Origin: Bacillota bacterium
Lineage (GTDB): Bacteria > Bacillota > Clostridia > Acetivibrionales > DSM-1351
NCBI GenBank assembly: GCA_023397905.1
Contig: JAEWSZ010000101.1
Location: forward strand, 1-17,121
Reading direction: 5' to 3'
Length of the DNA: 17,121 nt
Shown here: positions 6,700-13,396 of the stretch, one piece after another
Position numbering within the stretch: the stretch's first letter is position 1
Layout of the letters: each line of letters begins with the position of its first letter
Translations under genes and position numbers: made by a program
Notes under the pieces: model-generated
Database searches by the model: none
What the model saw: only the letters and a program-made list of their open reading frames with translations
Told to the model about the DNA's origin: nothing

Positions 6700-8098
6700 T
6701 TTAACAATTAACATAAAGAGAGTAATGGTGATTTTTTTAATAGTTTTTGTAGTCCTGATAAGCTACCTGTCATACTTCACTCTGGTCAAGGGGCCAGGAA
6801 TCGTCACGAGGCCCGACAACAGGAGAATGTGGGATATCAGGAACAAGGTTGTCAGGGGCACCATTTATGACAGAAACGGAAAAGAGCTGTCTGTAAGCGA
6901 AAAGGCAAAGAATAATGAATATAAACGGGTATACAACGGCGGAGCCGCCGCCGCGCATGTTCTGGGCTACTATGACGCGCAGTACGGGATAACGGGGCTG
7001 GAAAACCTGTACGACAGCTATCTGTCCAGCAATATATCGGCCTCATTTTTCGCATGGGTGGGCAATGGGTTTAAAGAAGTGGATAAAAACGGCGACGACG
7101 TGTATTCCACCCTGGATTACGGGCTGCAGAAAACGGCATATGACGCTCTGGGGTCATCCCGGGGTTCGGTGGTGGTCCTGAAGGTGGATACGGGAGAAAT
7201 ACTGGCAATGGTATCAAAGCCTTCCTATGACCCCAACAACCTCAGCAAAATATGGAAGTCATTGAATGAAAATGAGCAGAGGCCGCTGTTAAACAGGTCC
7301 GTTTCCGGCCTGTATCCCCCGGGCTCCACTTTCAAGGTGGTGACCGGAATAAGCGCCCTTGAGAACATAGAGGGAATAGAAAAGGAAATCTTTAACGACA
7401 CGGGCAAGCTTAAGCTGGGAGAGGATTATACCCTAAGCAACGATAAGGGAAAAGCCATGGGGAAGATCAATTTTGAACAGGCCATGGTCAAATCCAGCAA
7501 TGTATTTTTCGGGAATCTGGGCATAAGGCTTGAAAACGATCTTTTTAAAACGGCCGAAGATTTCAGGTTCAACAGGGACATTCCCGCAGACGGGATCATA
7601 ATCGACAAAAGCAGATTTCCAAGCTATAAGTCAAATGAAAAGGGAAATCTGGCCCAGAGCGGCATAGGCCAGGCGGAAGTGTTGGCGACACCTGTCCAGA
7701 TGGCGCTGGTGGCACAGACCATAGCCAATAACGGCGTGATGATGAAGCCCACGCTTGTAAACAAGGTGACGGATTACAATGGAAATGTGATAAAATCGCT
7801 GACTCCATCCTCTATTGGTGAAGTCACATATCCCGGATATGCCACCGAAATAAGAGGCTTTATGCGGAAGGTAGTCAGCGGAGGAACGGGTACAAGGGCA
7901 GGTATAAGCGGTGTACAGGTATGCGGGAAAACAGGTACGGCGCAGCATATAGAAAGCAAAACGCCCCATAGCTGGTTTATAGGCTTTGCCCCCTACAACA
8001 AGCCTGAGATAGCTATCGCCGTGATAGTGGAGGACGGCGGTTACGGCGGTACTGCCGCCGCTGCCATATCTGCAAAGGTGATGAACAAATATTTTTAA
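6692..8098 (+). CDS. class B penicillin-binding protein (PBP2/PbpA-like transpeptidase)
   Basis: This 468-residue protein has one N-terminal membrane anchor (about residues 10-32), a short dimerisation-type region (about 40-140) and a transpeptidase domain (about 155-468). It cross-links peptidoglycan outside the membrane and is the expected partner of the SEDS protein. The three active-site motifs are present: S212-T-F-K215 in PPGSTFK, S268-S-N270, and K413-T-G415 in CGKTGTAQ. It is short for a class B PBP and resembles the PbpA group that accompanies FHA and RodA genes in Actinobacteria. The ATG at 6692 follows GGAGGG (6678-6683) inside the upstream gene. Nothing suggests a broken enzyme. 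Confidence 0.93.
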   Translation: MDNLTINIKRVMVIFLIVFVVLISYLSYFTLVKGPGIVTRPDNRRMWDIRNKVVRGTIYDRNGKELSVSEKAKNNEYKRVYNGGAAAAHVLGYYDAQYGITGLENLYDSYLSSNISASFFAWVGNGFKEVDKNGDDVYSTLDYGLQKTAYDALGSSRGSVVVLKVDTGEILAMVSKPSYDPNNLSKIWKSLNENEQRPLLNRSVSGLYPPGSTFKVVTGISALENIEGIEKEIFNDTGKLKLGEDYTLSNDKGKAMGKINFEQAMVKSSNVFFGNLGIRLENDLFKTAEDFRFNRDIPADGIIIDKSRFPSYKSNEKGNLAQSGIGQAEVLATPVQMALVAQTIANNGVMMKPTLVNKVTDYNGNVIKSLTPSSIGEVTYPGYATEIRGFMRKVVSGGTGTRAGISGVQVCGKTGTAQHIESKTPHSWFIGFAPYNKPEIAIAVIVEDGGYGGTAAAAISAKVMNKYF

Positions 8099-8225
8099 GC
8101 TTCTCTTGAAAAATCAGCCGCGGCTGCCATGAAATGTATTATGCAGTTCAATATATTTTAATATAAAGTGGAGAGATTAAGATAAGACGATATGATATTT
8201 AATGCCGGCGGGATGGTAGAAAATT

Positions 8226-9167
8226 ATGAAGAGAAAATCGCTTATTGTACTTTTAACCACTTTATTAATATCCGCAAATAGCTTTCAGCCCTGGGGATAC
8301 GGAATAGCATGCGCTGATACGGGAGCCCCCTTTTCAATGCTGTGGTTCACTGACACCCAGTACTATGCCCGGAGCTTTCCTGAAATATATGATTTCCTGG
8401 GGGATTGGATGGTCCGGCAATATGAGCGGGGAGATTTCGGATATGCAGTCAACACGGGAGATATTGTGGATAACGCCTCAGCCACAGAGCAATGGGAAGT
8501 TGCTGACCGCAATTTCAGAAAGCTGGATGATGCGGCGGTCCCATACGGAGTCCTGGCCGGAAACCATGATGTGGCAATAAACGGCTTGAATTACCATATG
8601 TTCTTCAGATATTTCGGAGCGGCCCGTTTCAGAGGCAAATCCTGGTATGGCGGAAGTATGGAAAATAACCGCAACCATTATGACCTTATAACCCTGGGAG
8701 GCCACGACTTTGTGATTCTTTACCTGGGATACGGCACGTCCTTTTCCGGCAAAACTATAAAATGGTCCAATTCGGTCCTTAAAAAGTACGGGGACAGGAC
8801 TGCCATACTGGCCATGCACGAGTACCTGCGGAGTGATGCTTCCATGACTCCGGCTGCAAGTCTGGTATTTGACAATATTGTTATAAAAAATGACAACGTG
8901 AGGCTGGTACTCTGCGGGCATTACCACGGAGCCGCCAGATCGGTGAAAAGAGTTTCCAATCCTGACGGCAGCACCAGAGCGGTAATTGAAATACTTTCAA
9001 ATTATCAGAAGGGACCCAGGGGCGGCGACGGATACTTGCGGTATCTGAACTTCAATCCTTCCGCAGGGACACTCAATGTGATAACCTATTCTCCCTATAC
9101 GGACAAATACAATTTTTTTAAAGCAGGGGACGACAGCTTTACAGAAAGCATAAGGCTGGTGGATTGA
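8226..9167 (+). CDS. secreted calcineurin-like metallophosphoesterase
   Basis: This is a 313-residue exported phosphoesterase. Residues 1-30 form a signal peptide with a probable cleavage after ACA (A30); there is no lipobox. The metal-binding blocks are present in order: D43-x-Q45 in WFTDTQ, D79 in NTGDIVDN, N113-H114-D115 in AGNHD, H198 in AMHEY, and H232/H234 in CGHYHG. The usual D-x-H of block one is D-x-Q here, as is common in this secreted branch. The substrate is unknown; phosphodiesters of nucleotides or cell-wall phosphates are possible. It lies 127 bp after the PBP gene on the same strand, and no firm terminator or promoter was recognised in that gap. Confidence 0.88.
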   Translation: MKRKSLIVLLTTLLISANSFQPWGYGIACADTGAPFSMLWFTDTQYYARSFPEIYDFLGDWMVRQYERGDFGYAVNTGDIVDNASATEQWEVADRNFRKLDDAAVPYGVLAGNHDVAINGLNYHMFFRYFGAARFRGKSWYGGSMENNRNHYDLITLGGHDFVILYLGYGTSFSGKTIKWSNSVLKKYGDRTAILAMHEYLRSDASMTPAASLVFDNIVIKNDNVRLVLCGHYHGAARSVKRVSNPDGSTRAVIEILSNYQKGPRGGDGYLRYLNFNPSAGTLNVITYSPYTDKYNFFKAGDDSFTESIRLVD

Positions 9168-9280
9168 AAGGTCGCCGCTTTTCTTGCCTTTGATTCTGTG
9201 ATATCATTGTTAAGGCATAATTCACAGGGAACAGGATAAGTTTTGAAATAAATTTTAATAAATTATAAATGGGGAACCGG

Positions 9281-9328
9281 GCCCATGCCGTCTTTCATGA
9301 TGTTTTGTGCGAGAGGCGGGGCATGGGC
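9281..9328 (+). promoter_or_regulatory. long-range hairpin in the sdaAB leader
   Basis: GCCCATGCC (9281-9289) and GGCATGGGC (9320-9328) pair perfectly over 9 bp around a 30-nt loop. It lies between an AT-rich, weakly promoter-like stretch (TTGAAA at 9243, TATAAA at 9264) and the sdaAB ribosome binding site. No T-run follows, so it is not a plain terminator. Its role is unknown; a leader element is an inference. Confidence 0.5.
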
Positions 9329-9363
9329 ATATTTATTATGAAGCAACAGAAAGAAGGAATACA

Positions 9364-10029
9364 ATGGAGATCAGCATGTTTGAGGTCCTTGGACCTGTCA
9401 TGATAGGACCTTCCAGCTCACATACCGCCGGAGCCGCCAAAATAGCCAGAATAGCCAGGCGTGTTGCCAATGAAGACGTCAGGAAGGTTGATTTTGGGCT
9501 ATACGGCTCTTTTGCCAAGACATATAAAGGCCATGGGACCGATAAGGCGCTTGTAGCGGGTATCCTGGGTATGCTGGAGGACGATGAGAATATAAGGAAC
9601 TCCTTTTCCATTGCCCGCAGCCAGGGAGTGGAGTACCGGTTTCACGAAACGGAATTGAAGGACGGACATGAAAATTCCGTGGTGATTGAAATCTATGACA
9701 GCAATAATATATGCCATAAGGTAATCGGGGCTTCTGTAGGAGGGGGCCGGATACTGATTTCAAATATAGATGATTTTGAGGTGGAGATCGCCGCTGAAAA
9801 TCCCGTGATAATAACAAGGCAGAATGATAAAAAGGGAGTAATCAGCGATATAACCTCGCTGCTGGCAAAAAACAATATAAATATTGCGGTTATGAGGGTC
9901 AGCAGGAAAGAAAAAGGCTCTGAGGCGTCAACCGTAATAGAGACCGACGACGAGATCCCATTGGGCATAATCCAACAGCTGAGCCGGATTAAAAATATTA
10001 ATGACGTTAAGGTGTTGAATTTCACTTGA
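9364..10029 (+). CDS. sdaAB: L-serine dehydratase, iron-sulfur-dependent, beta subunit
   Basis: This 221-residue protein is the beta chain of the two-part L-serine ammonia-lyase, which turns L-serine into pyruvate and ammonia in the cytoplasm. The N-terminal part has the family motif GPSSSHTAG (15-23) and GSFAKTYKGHGTD (48-60). Residues about 147-221 form an ACT domain (NPVIITRQNDKKGVISDITS and on), which often senses amino acids. Length fits the Bacillus enzyme. I chose the ATG at 9364, which has AGAAGGA five bases upstream; a GTG at 9307 would add 19 residues and would start inside the leader hairpin. The alpha subunit gene follows directly. Confidence 0.95.
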   Translation: MEISMFEVLGPVMIGPSSSHTAGAAKIARIARRVANEDVRKVDFGLYGSFAKTYKGHGTDKALVAGILGMLEDDENIRNSFSIARSQGVEYRFHETELKDGHENSVVIEIYDSNNICHKVIGASVGGGRILISNIDDFEVEIAAENPVIITRQNDKKGVISDITSLLAKNNINIAVMRVSRKEKGSEASTVIETDDEIPLGIIQQLSRIKNINDVKVLNFT

Positions 10030-10043
10030 TTATGGAGAAAAAC

Positions 10044-10916
10044 ATGTACAGTACTGGAAAAGAGCTATTAGAGCTTGCAAACATAAAAAAAGCCAGGCTT
10101 TCAGATATTATTCTGGAAAACGAAATCAGGATCAGCGGCAGATCCGAAGCAGATATAAAAGAGCTCATGCGAAAAAGGTATAATATCATGAAGGATTCCG
10201 CGGAGAAGGCGCTATTAACGCCCCAGGAGACGGTGGGAGGCATGATAGCCGGGGATTCCAGGAGGCTCAATGAATATACGGTGAGCGGAAAAGCCATATC
10301 CGGAGATTTTATGGGGAAAATCATGGCCAGGGCGCTTTCCTGCTGTGAAGTGAACGCATCTATGGGGCGTATCTGTGCGGCGCCTACCGCAGGGTCCTGC
10401 GGAATAGTTCCGGCGGTGATAATCTCGGTGTGCGAAAAGCTGGAGCTGGACGAGGATAGTGCTGTCAAAGGGCTTATCACCTGCTCGGGAATAGGTGCCA
10501 TCATTGTGAAGCATGCCACGGTATCGGGAGCAGAAGGCGGGTGCCAGGCCGAATGCGGAGCTGCCGCGGCTATGAGTGCGGCGGCAGTGGTTGAACTGGC
10601 CGGCGGAACACCGGAAATGAGCCTGCATGCTGCGGCAATTGCGTTGAAGAACATACTGGGGCTTGTTTGCGACCCTGTGGCCGGCCTGGTGGAAGTACCC
10701 TGCGCAAAGCGCAATTCCTCCCAGGCGGTAAATGCGGTTACCTCCGCAGACCTGGCCCTGGCTGGCATTAAAAGCAACATACCCTTTGACGAGGTGGTGG
10801 AGGCCATGTACCACGTTGGAAAAATGCTTCCGTACCAGCTGAGGGAAACAGCCATTGGCGGAATCGCAGGATCGGAAACGGCAAAAAAAATAGCCGCAAA
10901 AATATTCGGAAGATGA
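10044..10916 (+). CDS. sdaAA: L-serine dehydratase, iron-sulfur-dependent, alpha subunit
   Basis: This 290-residue chain carries the oxygen-sensitive [4Fe-4S] cluster that activates serine for dehydration. Strong family blocks are NASMGRICAAPTAGSCGIVPA (104-124), SGAEGGCQAE (161-170) and LVCDPVAGLVEVPCAKRN (207-224). C167, C209 and C220 have the 42- and 11-residue spacing of cluster-ligating cysteines that I recall for the Legionella enzyme, so they are the likely ligands. I chose the ATG at 10044: GGAG (10034-10037) is six bases upstream and the resulting MYSTGKELLE lines up with Bacillus SdaAA. A TTG at 10026 overlapping the sdaAB stop would add six residues. The 14-nt gap to sdaAB implies one transcript. 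Confidence 0.95.
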   Translation: MYSTGKELLELANIKKARLSDIILENEIRISGRSEADIKELMRKRYNIMKDSAEKALLTPQETVGGMIAGDSRRLNEYTVSGKAISGDFMGKIMARALSCCEVNASMGRICAAPTAGSCGIVPAVIISVCEKLELDEDSAVKGLITCSGIGAIIVKHATVSGAEGGCQAECGAAAAMSAAAVVELAGGTPEMSLHAAAIALKNILGLVCDPVAGLVEVPCAKRNSSQAVNAVTSADLALAGIKSNIPFDEVVEAMYHVGKMLPYQLRETAIGGIAGSETAKKIAAKIFGR

Positions 10917-10936
10917 TTTTTGCAGCTGTTTTTTTA
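10893..10936 (+). terminator. terminator after sdaAA
   Basis: GCCGCAAAAAT (10893-10903) pairs with ATTTTTGCAGC (10916-10926) with a single C-A mismatch and a 12-nt loop. It is followed by TGTTTTTTT. The left arm is inside the last codons of sdaAA. Confidence 0.65.
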
Positions 10937-10988
10937 TTTTCTGTTTGCGATGCCGGTGCTGTTTACTGAAAATATATATTCAGTACAA

Positions 10989-11165
10989 TTATACACTTTG
11001 ATCGAAATTTTTCCCTATACTGGGATTTACGCTCAGTTCCATCATTTTCGTAAGATCTGCGGCGTCCTGAGAAGCGCTGTCCATTGCCATCTTGGCAACG
11101 GCAATTCCGGCCTGCTCTTTTAAAAAAGCCTGTGATGCATTGACTGATAAAGATTCAATATCCAT
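10989..11165 (-). CDS. YjfB family protein (putative motility protein)
   Basis: This small 58-residue protein belongs to the YjfB-like family. In Bacillus yjfB is linked to the motility regulon, but its biochemical role is unknown. The sequence starts MDIESLSVNASQAFLKEQAG, continues IAVAKMAMDSASQDAADLTKM, and ends in MELSVNPSIGKNFDQSV. The pattern (a short start with an N-A-S-Q element, then an Ala/Met-rich amphipathic helix with A-D-L-T-K-M) is the family's. AAGGAG (complement of 11174-11179) stands eight bases before the ATG. It is divergent from the serine hydrolase gene and convergent with sdaAA. There is no flagellar gene nearby. Confidence 0.85.
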   Translation of the reverse strand: MDIESLSVNASQAFLKEQAGIAVAKMAMDSASQDAADLTKMMELSVNPSIGKNFDQSV

Positions 11166-11186
11166 CTATCCCGCTCCTTTGCATAA

Positions 11187-11216
11187 ATAATAAACCGGTA
11201 AAATTTTACTGTGCAA
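11187..11216 (-). promoter_or_regulatory. putative yjfB promoter with a palindrome in its spacer
   Basis: On the minus strand TTGCAC (11216-11211) and TATTAT (11192-11187) are 18 bp apart. The spacer holds the perfect 12-bp palindrome GTAAAATTTTAC (11198-11209), a candidate operator. Transcription would begin just before the AAGGAG, giving a very short leader. Confidence 0.4.
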
Positions 11217-11261
11217 CATAATTTTACACCTTTTGATATAAAACTACAATAAAAATAATGT

Positions 11262-11306
11262 TAAAAGATGTTAAAAAACATAAAAAGATGTTTAAAAAGA
11301 TATTAA
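11262..11306. repeat. three imperfect A-rich direct repeats upstream of the serine hydrolase
   Basis: TAAAAGATGTTA (11262-11273), TAAAAAGATGTTTA (11281-11294) and TAAAAAGATATTA (from 11293) occur in a row within the divergent spacer. A TATAAT (11336-11341) lies about 30 bp further on but has no good -35 partner. The repeats may be activator sites or simply AT-rich low-complexity DNA. Confidence 0.35.
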
Positions 11307-11374
11307 ATGATATATATCAGATTGGGATTTAGCTGTATAATTTATTTAATAAAATATACAGATGGGGTGAGATA

Positions 11375-12511
11375 ATGGATTTCAGGGAGTTGGAAACATT
11401 TTTGGATAACATTACAAAATGGAGGATACCCGGAGCGGATTGTATAGTATACCATAAGAACAAACAGGTTTTCAGGCACACCGCGGGCTATGCCGACATT
11501 AAGTCAAAAAGGCCGGTTACCGCCGACAATATTTACTGCCTGTATTCGGCCACTAAAGTGATCACCTGTGCGGCGGCTCTTCAGCTTTTTGAAAAAGGTA
11601 AATTTTTAATGACAGATCCGGTTTGGGAGTATTTACCTGAACTTAAGGAAATGTATATTCAAAAGACCGATGAAAAGGGAAGGGCCGAATTAATAAAAGC
11701 CGTAAACAGTATCAGCATACGGGATCTGTTCACAATGTCGGCAGGTTTTACATACAATATGGATACGCCGGCTATTCGGGCTGTAAAAGAAAAAACAGGA
11801 AACAGATGTCCGGCAAGGGAAATAATAAAAGCCATTGCCAGCGATCCTCTGCTGTTCGAACCCGGGACACATTGGAACTACAGCTGGTGTCATGATGTGC
11901 TGGGAGTGCTTATAGAAGTTATCTCAGGCCGTAAATTGAGCGAATATCTGAATGAAAATATTTTTGAACCCCTGGAAATGTCAGATACGGGTTTCTGCCT
12001 CCCCGAGGACAAAAAGTCCAGGATGGCGACCCAGTACAGATTTGACGATGAAAAGAATATTGCGGAAGAAATACCCTCGGACAATGCTTTTGTAAGTGAG
12101 TTTGAGAGCGGAGGAGGAGGTTTGATTTCGTCTGTGGACGACTACATAAAATTTGCAAATGCGCTTTGCAATAAGGGAAGAAGCCAAAAGGGCGAACAGA
12201 TTTTAAGCGGGTGCACCATAGATTTAATGAGGACGAATCAACTGGATGAAACTTCATTAAAGGATTTCAACTGGATACAAATGCGCGGATACGGATACGG
12301 TCTGGGTGTCCGCACAATGATAGATCCGGCAAAAGGAGGCTCCCTGGGACCTGTAGGAGAATTCGGCTGGGGAGGAGCTGCGGGATCATATGCCATGATT
12401 GACCCTGACAGCGAATTAGCGGTGTTTTACGCACAACATCTGTTGAACAACCAGGAGCCTTATGTTCATCCGAGAATAAGGAATATAGTATATAAATGCC
12501 TGGATACATGA
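11375..12511 (+). CDS. serine hydrolase of the beta-lactamase/transpeptidase-like (class C fold) family
   Basis: This 378-residue protein has no signal peptide and so probably acts in the cytoplasm. The catalytic block S58-A-T-K61 follows NIYCLY. The second block is WNYSWCHDVLG with Y169 (residues 167-177), where the Asn of classic beta-lactamases (Y-x-N) is replaced by Trp. The third is FGWGGAAGSYAMIDP near the end. The Y-S-x-x-x-D-V-L-G form and the GWGGAAG block resemble EstB-type esterases more than drug-hydrolysing AmpC enzymes, so an esterase or amidase role is likelier than antibiotic resistance. The ATG follows GGGGTGA. The alpha/beta hydrolase gene is 28 bp downstream, which implies one transcript. 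Confidence 0.88.
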   Translation: MDFRELETFLDNITKWRIPGADCIVYHKNKQVFRHTAGYADIKSKRPVTADNIYCLYSATKVITCAAALQLFEKGKFLMTDPVWEYLPELKEMYIQKTDEKGRAELIKAVNSISIRDLFTMSAGFTYNMDTPAIRAVKEKTGNRCPAREIIKAIASDPLLFEPGTHWNYSWCHDVLGVLIEVISGRKLSEYLNENIFEPLEMSDTGFCLPEDKKSRMATQYRFDDEKNIAEEIPSDNAFVSEFESGGGGLISSVDDYIKFANALCNKGRSQKGEQILSGCTIDLMRTNQLDETSLKDFNWIQMRGYGYGLGVRTMIDPAKGGSLGPVGEFGWGGAAGSYAMIDPDSELAVFYAQHLLNNQEPYVHPRIRNIVYKCLDT

Positions 12512-12539
12512 TATTATTACGAAAGGAAAGAGTGCAGCT

Positions 12540-13268
12540 ATGACAATGCCGGAATGGAACGGTTTTAAGCGGATCGATTTTAAATTCAGCGGTAAGGAGG
12601 CAATACTGATATTCCCGGAAGAGGGAAGCGGAACAGGCCGGTGGCTGTTAAAAACGGAATATTTTGATGCATTTCCGGATATGGAAATAGAATTTCTGAA
12701 AAGAGGATTTCACCTGGCTTATGTGAAAAATGTGACCCGGTGGGGCAGCGAGGAGGACCAGGACACAAAATTTGAGCTTGCAAAATTCCTGTCAAGGGAA
12801 TACGGGTTGTCTTCCAAATGCGTTCCCATAGGTATGAGCTGCGGCGGGCTCCATGCCGTAAATCTGGCGGCCAGCCATCCCGAATGCGTGTCCGTGCTTT
12901 ATCTGGACGCTCCCGTAATGAATCTGCTGAGCTGTCCGGCTTCACTGGGGAAGGCCAAGTATGACGAGGAACTCTGGAAGGAATTTTATGAGCACAAGGG
13001 AATCACCCTGTCGGAGCTCATAAGCTACAGGCAGCATCCCATTGACAAGATGGACATATTGCTGAAAAATAATATTCCAATAGCAATGGTGTATGGAGAC
13101 AGCGATACTGTAGTGCCATATTCCGAAAACGGTGCCATACTTGAAAGGTACTACAGGGATAACGGCGGCACAATACTTGCCATAGGCAAGGAGGGCTGCG
13201 GGCATCATCCCCACTGTCTGAAGGATTCTACCCCGGTTATTGAGTTTATTGCTGAGCACTGCAGGTAA
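12540..13268 (+). CDS. alpha/beta hydrolase, S9-peptidase/esterase-like
   Basis: This is a 242-residue soluble hydrolase. The nucleophile elbow is GMSCGG with S100. The acid is probably D189 in VYGDSDTVVPY, and the histidine is H222 or H223 in GCGHHPHC. The GHHPH ending is typical of a group of small esterases and peptidase-like proteins. Residues 35-80 resemble the approach to the oxyanion region (YVKNVTRWGS). There is no signal peptide. AAAGGAAAG (12522-12530) precedes the ATG. It is paired with the serine hydrolase upstream, so both may act on the same ester or amide compound; the substrate is unknown. Confidence 0.83.
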   Translation: MTMPEWNGFKRIDFKFSGKEAILIFPEEGSGTGRWLLKTEYFDAFPDMEIEFLKRGFHLAYVKNVTRWGSEEDQDTKFELAKFLSREYGLSSKCVPIGMSCGGLHAVNLAASHPECVSVLYLDAPVMNLLSCPASLGKAKYDEELWKEFYEHKGITLSELISYRQHPIDKMDILLKNNIPIAMVYGDSDTVVPYSENGAILERYYRDNGGTILAIGKEGCGHHPHCLKDSTPVIEFIAEHCR

Positions 13269-13305
13269 AAGGGCCTGTTTTCTGTTCAGGGGCTGTTGCA
13301 ATTCC

Positions 13306-13334
13306 TTGACTGGGGCAATAACAAAAAGTATAAT
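13306..13334 (+). promoter_or_regulatory. sigma-A-like promoter for the methionine/folate pair
   Basis: TTGACT (13306-13311) and a perfect TATAAT (13329-13334) are exactly 17 bp apart. Transcription would start near 13341, which leaves only about 56 nt of leader. AAGGGT (13341-13346) and ACCCTT (13362-13367) could form a small hairpin in it. Confidence 0.75.
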
Positions 13335-13396
13335 ATTCCAAAGGGTCTAAAAGCACCTGCAACCCTTACATTCAAAAGTTGAGGAACGGCAATAGC

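Noticed and set aside
9196..9227. CTGTGA/TCACAG inverted repeat after the phosphoesterase gene as a terminator.
   Set aside because: Six pairs with a 20-nt loop and no T-run; may be chance.
9307..9363. GTG start for sdaAB.
   Set aside because: It lacks a ribosome binding site, falls in the leader hairpin, and adds residues absent from known SdaAB proteins.
11166..11230. Sigma-D (flagellar) promoter for yjfB.
   Set aside because: TAAA and CCG elements can be found but not at the required 15-bp spacing; a sigma-A-like pair fits better.
11690..12509. Several long antisense reading frames under the serine hydrolase and other genes.
   Set aside because: They are shadows of strongly supported genes and show no family features or ribosome binding sites.
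13269..13396. S-box (SAM) or other riboswitch before the methionine-related fusion gene, as known for Bacillus yitJ.
   Set aside because: A good promoter at 13306-13334 leaves a leader of about 56 nt, too short for such a riboswitch, and no terminator stem with a T-run is present.
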